NCBI RefSeq assembly: GCF_000485595.1
Contig: NW_014577130.1
Location: forward strand, 513,025 to 543,098
DNA length: 30,074 nucleotides
Source: Priapulus caudatus
Lineage: Eukaryota > Priapulida > Priapulimorpha > Priapulimorphida > Priapulidae
Reading direction: 5' to 3'
This document shows, piece by piece, positions 1-12,240 of this stretch (the first letter of the stretch is position 1; each line of letters begins with the position of its first letter). Under the pieces are notes generated by a model. It had not been told where the DNA came from and did no database searches. It saw only the letters and a program-made list of their open reading frames with translations. A program made the translations under genes and the position numbers.

Positions 1-806
1 GATGAGACATCAGATACTAGGGAGCAAGGATGAGACATCAGACTAGGGAGCAAGGATAAACCATCAGACACTAGGGAGCAAGGATGAGACATCAGAGACT
101 AGGAAGCAAGGATGAGACATCAGATACTAGGGAGCAAGGATGAGACATCAGAGACTAGAGAGCAAGGATGAGACATCAGAGACCGAGAAGTAAGGATGAG
201 ACATCAGATACTAGGGAGTAAGGATGAGACATCAGATACTAGGGAGTAAGGATGAGACATCAGAGACTAGGAAGCAAGGATGAGACATCAGAGACCGAGA
301 AGTAAAGATGAGACATCAGAGACTAGGGAGCAAGGATGAGACATCAGACACTAGGGAGCAAGGATGAGACATCAGAGACTAGGAAGCAAGGATGAGACAT
401 CAGATACTAGGGAGCAAGGATGAGACATCAGATACTAGGAAGCAAGGATGAGACATCAGATACTAGGAAGCAAGGATGAGACATCAGATACTAGGGAGTA
501 AGGATGAGACATCAAAGACTAGGAAGCAAGGATGAGACATCAGAGACCGAGAAGGATGAGACATCAGATACTAGGGAGCAAGGATGAGACATCAGAGACT
601 AGGGAGCAAGGATGAGACATCAGAGACTAGGGAGCAAGGATGAGACATCAGAGACTAGGGAGCAAGGATGAGACAGCAGAGACTAGGGAGCAAGGATGAG
701 ACATCAGAGACCGGGGAGCAAGGATGAGACAGCAGAGACCGGGGAGCAAGGATGAGACATCAGAGACCGGGGAGCAAGGATGAGATATCAGAGACCGGGG
801 AGCAGG
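1..806. repeat. 28-bp minisatellite array
   Basis: About 29 copies of a unit of roughly 28 bp run without a break from the left edge. The unit reads GATGAGACATCAGA, then GA or TA, then CTAGGGAGCAAG. Variants include AGGAAGCAAG, CCGAGAAGTAAG and, near the right end, CCGGGGAGCAAG. Some copies are shorter, for example near 545-560. The CCGGGGAGC variant clusters at 709-806, as expected when new variants spread locally by slippage or unequal exchange. The array starts outside the window. Frames on the - strand are open only because the unit is repeated. Confidence 0.95.
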
Positions 807-920
807 GGTCAGGCTGTGTGAGATAGGTACCTCCGGACTCACCGCCATCATCGCGTTCGTGCTGCATGCGTACGTACGTGATCGAGCATGCGGCTTCTCC
901 ACGCGGCCACCTCCACAGGG

Positions 921-921
<1 letters not shown>

Positions 922-981
<60 letters not shown>

Positions 982-982
982 G
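922..982. repeat. (TA)n microsatellite
   Basis: About 60 bp of alternating TA, broken once by ACATA. It starts after a short GTGTGTG run. Confidence 0.95.
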
Positions 983-1004
983 TCAGTCATAATGACTGCT
1001 TATT

Positions 1005-1271
1005 AGAAGAAGCCGCAGTTATATAGGCAGCCGCGCCACGGACACGCTGCTACCGAACCAGCCGCACGCCGACTAAACTATATATCAACGCAAGCCTCTA
1101 CGTTTACTGAAGCCATATAGCAGCCATGGTTACCATTAATAGAAGCCACGGTTATGATTAACGTTAACAGCAGTAATAACGCCTATCAATTAATAGCAGC
1201 CATGCTTGTTGTCCCTGATAGAAGCCATTGTTATCATTAATAAGAGCTACGTATATATATATATATATACG
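1005..1271. repeat. Degenerate AGAAGCC/ATTAA repeats and a short (TA)n
   Basis: Imperfect units of the type AGAAGCCAYGGTTATNATTAA recur at about 1,008, 1,110, 1,139, 1,195 and 1,220, with spacing of roughly 30-60 bp. A 20-bp TA run follows at 1,251-1,270. The copies are too diverged for a precise unit length. Confidence 0.6.
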
Positions 1272-1457
1272 GTTACGACGGGGCAGTGTAGAGCCGCGTC
1301 GGTAGGCGCAGGTGATGTTAGAAATGTTACGTATATCTGTAGGTAGAAGTCTCACAGACACAGGCACCTATAGTACGACATGCGCAGCGGTCAAACAGCG
1401 ACCCATCGCAAGCATGCTCATCGCATTGTCGCCTGTACTCGAGGTGCTCACCATTTG

Positions 1458-1803
1458 TCGTGCCTTTTGAACTCGGCTGATTTATCTGCGCGTATGCGAC
1501 CAAAATCCAGTAAATTGTTTCAGAATTCAGAGACGTAACCTCATAACATATATCACCTATAGTCCAAGGAACTGCCCCGAAGGAGACAGCAAAAATTATA
1601 AAAATATGACTTTAAAAAATATTAACTTTTTTTGGTCTGCAATCCACAGTGTTGATTTGTCGATTTCATCAAGTATAGGACTCCCTTTGGTCTATGAATG
1701 CCATTTATTATGAGGTTATATCTCTCTGGATTCCAAAACTATCCATCGGATTTTGTTTAGACCGCCACAGATAAATCGGACGAATCGAAGAGTAAAGGTC
1801 ACA
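1458..1803. mobile_element. Diverged foldback (long inverted repeat) element
   Basis: The left arm (about 1,458-1,575) pairs with the reverse complement of the right arm (about 1,675-1,803) over roughly 115 bp. Shared blocks in order are GATTTATCTG, CAAAATCC, a GAATxCAGAGA block, TAACCTCATAA and ATAGnCCAAnG. Identity by eye is about 70%, with small indels. The spacer of about 100 bp contains AT-rich sequence. No coding sequence is present. This is the form of an old foldback MITE. I could not define exact ends or a target-site duplication. Confidence 0.65.
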
Positions 1804-1834
1804 ACCGTACACCTCGCGTGCCGCGGTCAGCGAC

Positions 1835-1880
1835 GGGGCATTTCCGGTGGGGATGCCGGGGCATTTCCGGTGCGGATGCG
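1835..1880. repeat. Two-copy tandem repeat GGGGCATTTCCGGTG
   Basis: GGGGCATTTCCGGTG followed by G or C and GGATG occurs twice in direct repeat within about 45 bp. The flanks (1,804-2,030) contain nothing else that I recognise. Confidence 0.8.
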
Positions 1881-2029
1881 CAGCGCGAAATGAAACATTT
1901 ACGGCTGTATTGACCGAGCGATTGTCATCGCCATGACAACAGCCTTACTAATAACAACGGCAGACAGGCTATTAGATTGCTAGCTTTCGCCGCTCTCACT
2001 CCCGTGCACTGCCTCTCTATCTGTCTCTC

Positions 2030-2100
2030 TCTCACGCACACACAAACACACACACACCCACGCACGCATGCACGCACGCACGCACGCACGCACGCACACA

Positions 2101-2140
<40 letters not shown>

Positions 2141-2300
2141 CGTACGCACGCACACACACATAAGCACACACACGCACACACACACTCACTCGCTCACGTG
2201 CTATCTCTCTGTCTCTCACGAGCTCTCGCTTCCTTTTTCTTACTTTCTCTCACTCACTCACGTCCTATCTCTCTCTCTCACACATTCTCGTTCTCTTTCT
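2030..2300. repeat. CA / ACGC microsatellite with CT flanks
   Basis: ACAC runs surround an (ACGC)n core at about 2,060-2,155, followed by CT-rich sequence to about 2,300. Frames on both strands are open only through Thr-His or Arg-Ala-Cys-Val repeats. Confidence 0.95.
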
Positions 2301-2642
2301 CTATGACTCTGAATCTCTATCTGCTTCGATTTTTATAGCCGTTTCGCCAAATTTAGCGCAAAGAGTGGAAAGTTTGTCACGACGCTTAAATTACTCGTGT
2401 ATGGAAGAGAGAGAAAGAGAGAGAGGAAAAGAGAAAATGAGAGAGAATGAGCAAGTGAGCAAGACCTCTCATCACACGGGGTTTCACCACAATCTAATAT
2501 GACAGGCGCGCTGACGGCCAATTCGATTTCGGTGGATTTCATTAGGGTGACACAATGGTGTGACCGTCCGGCCGGAAACCTGGAGATTTCTCGCTGCTGC
2601 CGCGAGCCGGCAACACTGCAGCGCTAATTATTCCCGCATCTA

Positions 2643-2652
2643 ATGCGTGCGC

Positions 2653-2684
<32 letters not shown>

Positions 2685-2871
2685 GTGCGCGTGCGTGCGA
2701 GTGCGTGTGTGCGTGCGTGCGCGTGCGTGTGTGTGTGTGTTCGTGCGTGCGTGCGTGTGCGTGCGCTGTACTGTGAGCGTGCGTGCGCGTGTGTACTACT
2801 GTGTGTGTGTGTGCGTGAGCGTGCATGTGCGTGTGTGCGCGTACGCGTGCGTACTATTGTGTGCGTGCGCG
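2643..2871. repeat. GTGC/GT microsatellite
   Basis: Mixed (GTGC)n, (GC)n and (GT)n tract. It resembles the reverse complement of the tract at 2,030-2,200, so the two tracts flank the 2,300-2,640 segment in opposite orientation. That segment holds a GA-rich stretch and no gene I can support. Confidence 0.95.
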
Positions 2872-3079
2872 TTCCCTGAAGACTACAATTCTGCCAGCCA
2901 TGACAATTGCAATATAAGATAATAAAATTAGCAAAGAATATAAAATTCCCCTATGACCACATTACTGCCAGCTGCGGACAAAGCTAACACGGGGACACAT
3001 TTCCACGAACTAACAGAAACGTAGAAACGTAGAAAGCCAACTTCGCCGATTTTGTATAATATTATTGGGAATCACGCGT

Positions 3080-3480
3080 GCTGTGTGGCACACACATCAC
3101 GATTCACGCCACGGATCACGTTATTGGTCAGACTCACGTTACAGGTCACGTCAATGGTCACATTACAGGTCACGTCACAGGTCACGTCACTGGTCACATT
3201 ACAGGTCACGCAACAGGTCACGCAACAGGTCACGTCACCGGTCACGTCATTGGTCACGTTACATGCCACGCTACATATCACGTCATTGGTCAACTTACAG
3301 GTCACGTTACAGGTCACGTCACGATTGACATTATAGATCACTTCACTGATCACGGTACGGGCAACGTCACAGTACACGTCACGAATGACGTCACGGTTCG
3401 TGATCACGTCACTAGTCACGTTACTACTCACGTTACTACTCACGTCACTGGTCAAGTTACAGGTCACGTCACGGGTGACC
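3080..3480. repeat. 12-bp minisatellite GGTCACGTCACA
   Basis: About 33 degenerate copies of a 12-bp unit, GGTCACGTYACA, with CATTACA and CGCAACA variants. The period is a multiple of three and the unit has few stop-generating triplets, so several frames on both strands stay open, giving (TGHV)n, (RSRHRS)n and (NVTCDVT)n. It is therefore unlikely to be a gene. The TGACGTGACC content resembles CRE and nuclear-receptor half sites, but that follows from the unit itself. The next ~200 bp (3,481-3,690) is AT-rich and holds nothing I recognise. Confidence 0.92.
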
Positions 3481-3689
3481 TCGCGCGTGGGAGTATATAC
3501 CTATACGCACGGGAGTATATAATGGGGCAAATCTAGTGTAATATAGTAATAATAGTGGGGGAAATATGTGTCAATATTTAGTTTGTAATTTCAAATTGTC
3601 GTGTTTTTGTGTGTAAAAGCACCAAAATTGGCATGAATAAAGATAAGGGTATACTAAATTTCAGATATAGTGCCAAGCAGAATATTTAG

Positions 3690-4097
3690 AAACACGCCTA
3701 TACAGACACGCCTATATGTGGGCGAGATGAAATCTCCGTCCGTGTGTCTGCTCGCTCTCCGCTCACGTCGCCTGCCCTCGCTCCCGTCGACAGCGAGGTT
3801 TTTAGCATTTTAAACGTTTCTCGGCATTGAACCTGAACTGACTTATGGCCATTTCCATTTTTGCCAAAAAGTGGACGTGGCTCGAATGTAGGTAGACTGG
3901 CGTGCTCCAAAATAGGACGTTCAAACCTCTCCCATAGGGGTAACAACTATATGCAAATTGAAAAATGTGGGTCAAACGGTTCTTGAGTTATCGTTAACCG
4001 TAGCCAAATGTTGGCGGACGGACGGACGGACGGACGGACGTACGACGGACGACACCCCACGGCAATAGCTCATCTTAACGATGTCAAGGCGAGCTAA
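3690..4097 (-). mobile_element. Probable interspersed non-coding repeat
   Basis: Read on the - strand this starts TTTTTAGCTCGCCTTGACAT, then TGAGCTATTGCCGTGGGGTG, then a (CGTC)n run (+ strand 4,015-4,050), then GTTAACGATAACTCAAGAAC and GACCCACATTTTTCAATTTG. A start with TTTAGCTCGCC, followed by GAGCTATTGCC, a CGTC run and an 'ACTCAAGAACC' block, is a layout I recall from a widespread repeat class in aquatic invertebrates. It codes for nothing convincing; a short - strand frame at 3,698-3,946 is part of the repeat. The ends are estimated. No target duplication was found. Confidence 0.45.
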
Positions 4098-5395
4098 AAA
4101 CCTAAGAAAAAATCCGACCTCGTTCGCGCTGGGTCAAATCTCCTCGCCTGCGATCGACTTCGTAACACAGGCAGGTGAAAAATAATCTCGCGGCGCTGCT
4201 CGCACACTCGTGGATCGCAACAATGGCCGACCATGCAGACGACAGCGACTGCTAGTGGGAATTTACGTAAAATAATCACCCTTACAGCGATTTTTTCGTC
4301 TTCGGGAGAACTGATGACTTCAGTCGATGGCGACGTAACAATCACAATAGTAGTAGTAGTAATATTAATAACAACAATAACAAACACTAAATTTGTAGGG
4401 GGTTAAAATGTTAACGACGACGTTCTGAATTATAATCCGTATACGACTAATTATTAATTATAATATCCAATCCGTATTATTTAAAACGGTTTAACGTAAT
4501 CCCCTCTCTCTTTTCCGCCATCTGCTGCTGTCAGCACTAGCTAATTATAGATGGCGCGCGCGTCACATTTCCGTGGCGTCTCTAATCAGATCAACGCTGC
4601 ACTGATGGACTCTCGCTTCTGTCAAAAGCAATCGGACGTGCATGAACTCTGCTTTCGGCGACGACGCAGCCGACATTTTCCTCTCCTACTCGTTGTCGTC
4701 GGTGTCGTCGTCGGAAAGCAAATGTCGTCGGCCGGAAAGGATTCGTTTCGCGACGAACAACGGCGACGTCATAATCGGGGAAGAGTTTAGATTTCGACGC
4801 CGACGCTCACAGTCCGGCGGCTGACGATCACATGCTCGTCTACACACACGGGAGGGAGAGGAAAGGGAGGGAGAGAGATAGAGAAAGAAGGAGAGAGAGA
4901 ATGACATAATAATAAGACACTGCTGTGCTCCTGCATGTGAGCTGGTTTCTGTTACCTCACTACCAGCATCGACTCCCTGCGTGACTATACATAGAAATAT
5001 GCAGAGCATCCGTGATGTACCGCAGTCATTTCCATACCTTCTCAAGCTGATCGCATTGACGAACATATTGAAAAATAGACTTCGCTTAAGAGCTGCGCAT
5101 ACACTTACACAGATGGCATTCGAATTGCCATATATATATAATAGTCAATTTCCAACTTTCTTACTCTTCAGGTGACCATGATTACATTTTTCGCGTCGCG
5201 ATAACATGTCGTATTGTTCGCGACGCTCGTGACGACGAAACGCTGAAATATGCATGACGTTGGAATTCGCGTCCATGACTCACAATCCCCGCAGGCGTGC
5301 GAGAAATCATCAGCGCTTCCCACACGTTATCTAAAAAAAACTCTACGCCTACGAATATTTAATGACAACCGCGATCATATTCGCTGATTTTCACA
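4098..5395. other. Non-coding, no gene recognised
   Basis: The stretch has short (AGT)n and (AAT)n tracts near 4,335-4,385, AT-rich DNA at 4,385-4,500, and GA-rich sequence at 4,848-4,905. Short open frames near 4,550-4,825 and 4,686-5,066 are Arg/Ser-rich or CT-derived. They show neither a domain nor convincing splice sites. Confidence 0.5.
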
Positions 5396-5396
5396 G

Positions 5397-5422
5397 AAGA
5401 GAAGAAGACGAAGAAGAAGAAC

Positions 5423-5465
<43 letters not shown>

Positions 5466-5640
5466 AGAAGAAGAAGACGAAGAAGAAGAAGAAGAAGAAG
5501 AAGAAGAAGAAGAAGAAGAAGAAGAAGAAGAAGAAGACGAAGAAGAAGAAGAAGAAGAAGAAGAAGAAGAAGAAGAAGAAGAAAAAGAAGAAGAAGAATA
5601 AAAGGAAAAGAAGAAGAGGAGGAGGAAGAAGATGAAGAAA
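5397..5640. repeat. (GAC)n and (GAA)n trinucleotide tracts
   Basis: A GAA-rich lead is followed by about 13 GAC units (5,424-5,463) and then a long GAA tract with single GAC interruptions to about 5,600. The + strand frame at 5,362-5,601 would encode an almost pure Asp/Glu peptide. There is no non-repeat sequence to support a gene, so I treat it as microsatellite. Confidence 0.93.
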
Positions 5641-5929
5641 ACAAGATTGCATCACGCAATTCCGTGATAGATGCAGACGATAATTTCATCTGCACTCTCT
5701 CTCCCTCTCGCAGGTAAAGAGAGCGAGGTATCGAGAGTGCCATTGTAATGTATACGCGCACGTAATACAGAAACGGTTAATAGATCGAGACACACTGAGA
5801 GCCTGTCTGCGTGACACGTGCACTCGCCCGAATGCACGGCCATATGTTGCTGACATGCTACTTGTCCTCTACCTCACTGTGTAGCTGTCCATCAGACCAT
5901 CGGCCATTCTATGCAAATAAGAATAAAAC

Positions 5930-6355
5930 CTAGATGCATTGTTCCCTACTCTTAGTTCTCTGTTCACTTCGAGTCACCATTGTTCATGTTCACTGTTCAT
6001 TTAATTTCACTTCACTTCACTGTTCATTTCACTGTTCATTTTCACACAGTTTATTTATTGTTCACTTGGAATCTAATAAACTTGTTCATTTCGCGACTCC
6101 AATTTTCATGTCGACTCTCCATTGTTTCGCTCGGCCCATTGTTCACTAGTTTCATTGTTCGATTCGAGTCTTCACTACTCATGTCTCACATCGATACTCG
6201 TGGATACAATGCTGGTGGCCCCATTGTCACCGAAATAACCGGTGAATGAATTTAGACATTTACGGAATAACAGATAAGTGAATTTACGTACTTCCCGGAG
6301 TAACCGGCGAGTGAATTTACGTATTCCCGCGATTGTCGGCGAGTGAATTATTGCG
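5930..6355. repeat. TTCACTG-type repeats and GTGAATTTACG repeats
   Basis: From 5,930 to 6,180 short units related to TTCATTGTTCACT recur irregularly. From about 6,225 to 6,350 a longer imperfect unit of about 35-40 bp appears three times, with the core GTGAATTTACG and an ACCGGCGAGTGAATT junction. No gene was recognised. Confidence 0.65.
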
Positions 6356-6454
6356 GATTCAGGGAGTAGCAGCCCACACGCCCCGCCGTATACAACCTGC
6401 CCCGTACAGCATTCCAGCAACCGCGATTTTATTAAAATAAAAATAATTTTACTT

Positions 6455-6810
6455 CTATCGCGAGAGTGAAGGGACGAAGAAAGAGAGAAGTAGAGAAAAA
6501 AAGAGAGAGGTAGAGAAAGGAAACGGGAGCGACAGAGAGAGGGGCGAGGGGTAGAAAAAGAGGGAAGACCGAGAGCAAAAGAGGGCGAGAGATGGAAAGA
6601 GGGGTAGAAAAAGGGAGTGAAGGAGAGAGATGGGAGAGAGACAGAGAGAGACAGAGAGAGACAGAGAACGAGATAAGCGAGAGCGATATATATATATATA
6701 AGCGAGAGAGAGAGAGAGAGAGAGACAGAGACAGATAAGAGAGAGAGAGAGATGAGAGGGAGAGATATGGGGAAGAAAAAGAAAAAGAGAGAGAGAGCGA
6801 GTGCACGCAC
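6455..6810. repeat. GA-rich polypurine tract
   Basis: About 350 bp of nearly pure purine on the + strand (GAGAGA, GAAAAAG, GACAGAGA), interrupted by a (TA)n of about 14 bp near 6,688. All - strand frames give Ser/Leu repeats. Confidence 0.93.
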
Positions 6811-7560
6811 GTGATGACACGTGGCTTTACAACGATGTGTCGTCTGTCACTATACCGCACCAATTACGACGTGCCTGTTTTACGGAGTTGCCGCGAAAAA
6901 TACACACGGGTGTAATCCGAAAGAGACTGCGACTTCATCATAAAAAACCCGCGTTTTCAATGACGCCGCCTACCTACCCCCACCCACTGTTAAACCACCT
7001 ATTTTCACGCACGATAATATTGATGTTAAAATGGCCGTCGCTTCCTGCATATCACACGCATTTGCTTTTTAAATTAGCATAGATATACAAAAGTTACATC
7101 GCTTAGAGCGGGCAAGCGTGTCGATCGAAATACGTTTCTTTCTTGAATTCAGGTACCTCACGCAACCTAGTGTAAGTGGTTTGTAAATGTATGACGTGTA
7201 CAGAAATGTAACGTATAATGTAAAATCCAGTTGGTATTTTAAAATAGGGTGCCGATCTTGGTACATATAAGGCCATGTGCACATCGCCCGAGTTTAGACA
7301 AAAAGATCTACGAATCCAAAGAGACTATAGAGAAATATATCCTATAATAGAATCTATACACAGAAGCCATCACAAACCACATGTCCATTTGGTGCAGCGG
7401 TGGCGCCACTTGTCCCCATGAGAAGCGCTCCAAACTTTAAATCATCGACTTTCCTTGATTGTCAAGAAATTCTTGCTCGTCATCATCTCTGCCTTCCATT
7501 TCATTTTAGCGTCATGTTCCATGATTGGAAAAGCTTAACGCTTAAGTGGTTTCTCCTAGC
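6811..7560. other. Non-coding, no gene recognised
   Basis: Non-repetitive, moderately AT-rich sequence. The open frames at 6,801-7,082 (+) and 7,069-7,284 (-) have no domain or compositional signature of coding sequence that I can see. Confidence 0.4.
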
Positions 7561-7564
7561 GTTT

Positions 7565-7644
7565 TGGTTTCTCTCTCGCTCTCTCTCTTTCTCTCTTTTC
7601 CATCTTGTGTGTTTCTACCGCAGTATTACTTCATTTCTCCCCCT

Positions 7645-7732
<88 letters not shown>
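7565..7732. repeat. (CT)n(CA)n compound microsatellite
   Basis: CT-rich lead, a perfect (CT)n at about 7,650-7,695, then (CA)n to about 7,730. Confidence 0.95.
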
Positions 7733-7733
<1 letters not shown>

Positions 7734-7984
7734 GCGCGCACGTGTTTATGGCGGCAGTAATGACAACATTAGGTAATTCTGGCGCTCAGAACTAATTAAG
7801 CGTGCCGCAGCCTCCGCGTGCTAACGACCCGGCGCAGGACGCGGGTCAGTTCCGCTCAGCATCATCATCATCCTCATCCTCATCCCCGCAAGCCTGAATG
7901 GCTTCAGTGTTGTGATGGCAGCAGCGACGGGTGAGGATTGAACCGTGGCGGGCAGGTCTACCGTTCTGTAGTAGCGTTCGTAAC

Positions 7985-8200
7985 CGCGAGCGCACGTACA
8001 CACGTACACACGCAAGCGCGCACAATGCACATATGCACGCACGCGCGCGCACACAAACATGCGCATACGTATACAAAAGAAAACCTCTGTACCTGTGAAC
8101 CTACACGCGTTTTTACGCGTGTACGTCAGCGTACGTGCGTGCGCGCGTGTGTGTGCGTGCGTGTGTGCGCGCGTATATGTAGTTACACATGCGTGCGCCC
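7985..8200. repeat. ACGC-rich then GTGC-rich tracts in opposite orientation
   Basis: CACGCACAC-type sequence at 7,990-8,060 is followed, after about 60 bp containing an ACGCGTTTTTACGCGT palindrome, by CGTGCGTGCGCGCGTGTG at 8,125-8,175. The two arms are complementary and can fold back. Confidence 0.85.
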
Positions 8201-9445
<1,245 letters not shown>

Positions 9446-9897
9446 CTAAAGTAGATCACCAAAGTTCATCGCTTCTGTAACGTTCAACCCGTGCCTGCCT
9501 GCGCAACTCACGCAAGAAAGAAGCCATCGTGCGAATCCCGGGATGCGGGACTGGAGCACGACAGCATCCGCTTAAACAAAAGCAACCGAGGAGAGCAGCA
9601 GGCAGAAAGAAAAAAGCTGACGCGCCCCCTGGGGGTGGGGGGTGACAGCACATATACTAACCCGGCGTAGAAGGAATCACCTCTATAAAACAACGAGAGA
9701 GAAACACACAAAATAAGTAAAGCAAACGTAAACACGCGTGAAAATAACAACCGATGTTTTGAAAAATTCCCTATTCCTCGCTGTCAGGCGAGTGCAGGCA
9801 ATTTTCTGTATACTCATTTTCGTCTACTAGACTACGGCTACACTCTAGTCTACGCACACTCACACGTTAATTCCTTGTAAGCTACTGTGTAAGTACT
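9446..9897. other. Non-coding, no gene recognised
   Basis: Mixed sequence without clear repeats, apart from short G-runs at 9,628-9,642. Its - strand frames (9,456-9,750) show no recognisable domain. Confidence 0.4.
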
Positions 9898-9963
9898 TGT
9901 AAGCTCTCACACACACACACACACATACGCACACACACACGCACGCATGCACGCGCACGCATG

Positions 9964-10006
<43 letters not shown>

Positions 10007-10072
10007 GCGCAACTCTCTCGCTTTCTTTCTCTCGCTCACTCTCTCCGCCTCACACACACTCGCTCGCTCTCT
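9898..10072. repeat. (CA)n with ACGC interruptions, then CT
   Basis: (CA)n at 9,908-9,935 and 9,968-10,004, separated by GCATGCACGC-type units, and followed by CTCG/CTTT repeats to about 10,070. From 10,073 to 10,420 I see no repeat or gene. Confidence 0.93.
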
Positions 10073-10424
10073 CAAATTGTAACGGTTAACATGTTCCAGC
10101 ACCCGCGAGCGAAATGCTGAATCCATTGATACAGAGAACACAATCTCTCTCGCGCTATTAAAACTGAAAATCCCACACAAAACGCGGTGAGCGAAAAGCG
10201 CAGCACACACGCGCACACACGCACCTACTAGCTTTCGTCGAGGGACTCGTGACCGGACAAATGAAAAAGGCAAAAATCTCGCGGTAGAATCGTCGCACAA
10301 AACACGACGGTCTCGCGTGAACTCGCGTGAAACCACAGTCTGCCACACCGACCGACGATCCATAGACAAATTAAAGAAACGCGCCCGACGTTTCATTGAC
10401 TGCGGATACGATGGCTGGTGCTGT

Positions 10425-10539
10425 TGGATACTGTTGCTGGTGTCGTTGTTGCTGTTACTGCTGCTGCTGTTGTTGTTGTTGTTCTTGTTGTTGTTGCTGG
10501 TGCTGCTATTGTTGTTTTTTGTAGTTGTTGTTGTTGTTG

Positions 10540-10584
<45 letters not shown>

Positions 10585-10745
10585 GTGGTGGTGGTGGTGG
10601 TGCTGGTGGTGGTGGCGGTGGTGGTGGTGGTCGTCGTCGTAGTGGTGGTGTTGATGGTGGTGCTGCTGCTGCTGCTGTTGTTTTTGTTTTTGCTGCTGCT
10701 CATGTTGCTGCTGCTGTTGCTGCTGCTGTTGCTGCTGCTACTGCA
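10425..10745. repeat. GCT/GTT/GGT/GTC trinucleotide array
   Basis: About 320 bp in which nearly every triplet is GCT, GTT, GGT, GTC or GTG, in blocks of pure (GTT)n, (GCT)n (about 10,549-10,580) and (GGT)n (about 10,580-10,640). All three + frames and the - frame remain open with poly-Leu, poly-Val, poly-Cys/Trp or poly-Thr/Ser. It starts and ends abruptly, with no flanking coding signature. The array at 29,165-29,510 is its reverse-complement counterpart in composition. Confidence 0.9.
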
Positions 10746-10879
10746 GCACGCGGCTGTGGTGCCTCGAAATTACCATGGTTAGTGGTAATGTTCGTCAAAT
10801 GAATTGGAGTCAGCTTTTTACGAAATCGAAAAGTCTACAAACCGAAATACATGGAGATTGAGATGAGCAAGACACAATG

Positions 10880-11155
10880 TTAGCGAGAAAGAAAGCGAGA
10901 GAGAGCGAGAGGGAGAGAGAGAGAGAGAGAGAGGGAGGGAGAGAAAGCGCGGGAGAGAAAGCGCGGGAGAGAAAGCGCGAGAGAGAGCGAGACAGATAGA
11001 GGGGGAAAAGAGAGAGAGTGAGGAGAAGCGAGAGAGATCGAGAGAGAGAGAGAGAGATAGAAAGTGCCGACAAGTGCAGAGACACAACAAGCAAGATAAT
11101 AAGGGAAGAAAATAAGGGAGAATAAGGGAGGAAAAAGGGGGGAAATAAGAAGGAG
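10880..11155. repeat. GA-rich polypurine tract
   Basis: GAGAGA and GAAAGCGCGGGAGA units dominate. The GAAAGCGCGGGAGA unit appears three times in tandem near 10,944-10,985. Confidence 0.9.
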
Positions 11156-11880
11156 AGACGGCGCCAGGATCGAGTGCCCCGCACCTGACCCGGGTGTCAT
11201 AAATTTGGCCATATTAGCACCAGTGCACGCTCTCACGCGTGTTAGTTATTGATTGTTCTTTCTCAACTATACGGATTGGTTCCAGGAAGTCGGCACGCAA
11301 TTCCCCGTAACGAACTTTACAACGCTTCCGCGACCTGTGTTCGGTCGAGGAAAGCGGAAGAAGGCGATATGGGAATGAAGAAAGAAAGAAAATACACCCA
11401 CGGGAGGAACGAAAGAATTGCATTAGAAACGACGAGAAAAATTACAACGGAGAGAAAAGCATTACGGAAAGAAATGAATGAAGAAAACATAAAAAACAGA
11501 AAGGATGAAGAATGCATGAAATACCGGAAATACACGAAATACGTGTATCTTCTCTCTAATGGCTTTCTTTCATCAAGAAGAGGTACTAAAGAAATACATC
11601 AGAAAGAAAGGAAAAACTCACATGAATCACAACAAATGTGTTTTCTCTCTAATGTCTTTTTTCGTCCCTCTTTCTAATGTTCGTCGTGTATACGATAAGC
11701 ATGTGAGAAAGACCGCAAGTCATTGGAAAGACATAAAACAAGAGAAAAACACACAGAAAGCACGAAGTAACGACATGAAGTGATGCTATCCAGTGCAATG
11801 CAATGAAGCCATACGGTTGACATGTTATTTTAGCTTGCATCAGCTGCGCAGCCGAGTTTCGTGGAAGACAGCGTAATGCA
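11156..11880. other. Purine-rich non-coding stretch
   Basis: Loose GAAAGAAA / ACGAAA repeats run from 11,340 to 11,780. TTCTCTCTAATG followed by G or T and CTTT occurs near 11,550 and 11,643 in direct repeat, and TTTCTAATGTTC follows at 11,670. The + frame at 11,249-11,677 encodes a Lys/Glu/Arg-rich peptide explained by composition. I see no domain. Confidence 0.5.
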
Positions 11881-12240
11881 GAGGGGGAGGGAGGTAGATA
11901 GAAAGGAGGAGAGTGAAGGAAGGCGGCAGGGGAGAGGAGGGGGAGAATGGGGCACGGGAACAGGAGGGGGTGTGGCAGGTTAGGCAAGGGGGAGGAGGTG
12001 ATGGGGAGGATAGAGCGATGGCTCATTATCTGATGACGCCCGCAGAGAGGTAGGAGGGGAGAGGGAGGGACAAGATGAAGAGGAGGGGTAGGAGGGGGAG
12101 GAAGGAGAGAGCGATGGCTGATTATCTGATGACGCCCGCAGAGAGGACGGAGAGAAAGGCAGGGAGACCGATAGCGCGCGAGTAAGAGCGAAAAAGAAAG
12201 CGAACTAGAAGAAAAAGAGAACACGCGAGATAGCGAGAGA
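11881..12240. repeat. Polypurine stretch with an internal 38-bp direct duplication
   Basis: G/A-rich sequence. GAGCGATGGCT(C/G)ATTATC and the following TGATGACGCCCGCAGAGAGG occur at 12,013-12,050 and again at 12,109-12,146, with one mismatch and a period of 96 bp. The long - strand frame at 11,649-12,224 is Pro/Ser-rich and is explained by the composition. Confidence 0.85.

Noticed and set aside
1-806. Array of about 28-bp repeats as a CRISPR array
   Set aside because: Units are head to tail with no unique spacers, and the setting is eukaryotic. It is a minisatellite.
3072-3536. Protein with TGHV repeats (131-152 aa frames on both strands)
   Set aside because: A 12-bp unit keeps several frames open at once, so open length is not evidence of coding.
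5362-5601. Acidic Asp/Glu-rich protein
   Set aside because: The frame is almost wholly (GAC)n/(GAA)n, with no unique coding sequence around it.
6175-6863. Leu/Ser-rich frames on the - strand
   Set aside because: They lie on a GA-rich tract. The N-terminal hydrophobicity is only (CT)n translation.
10317-10802. Poly-Leu/Val/Ala membrane-like protein
   Set aside because: Produced by triplet repeats; different frames give poly-Cys/Trp or poly-Ser/Thr equally well.
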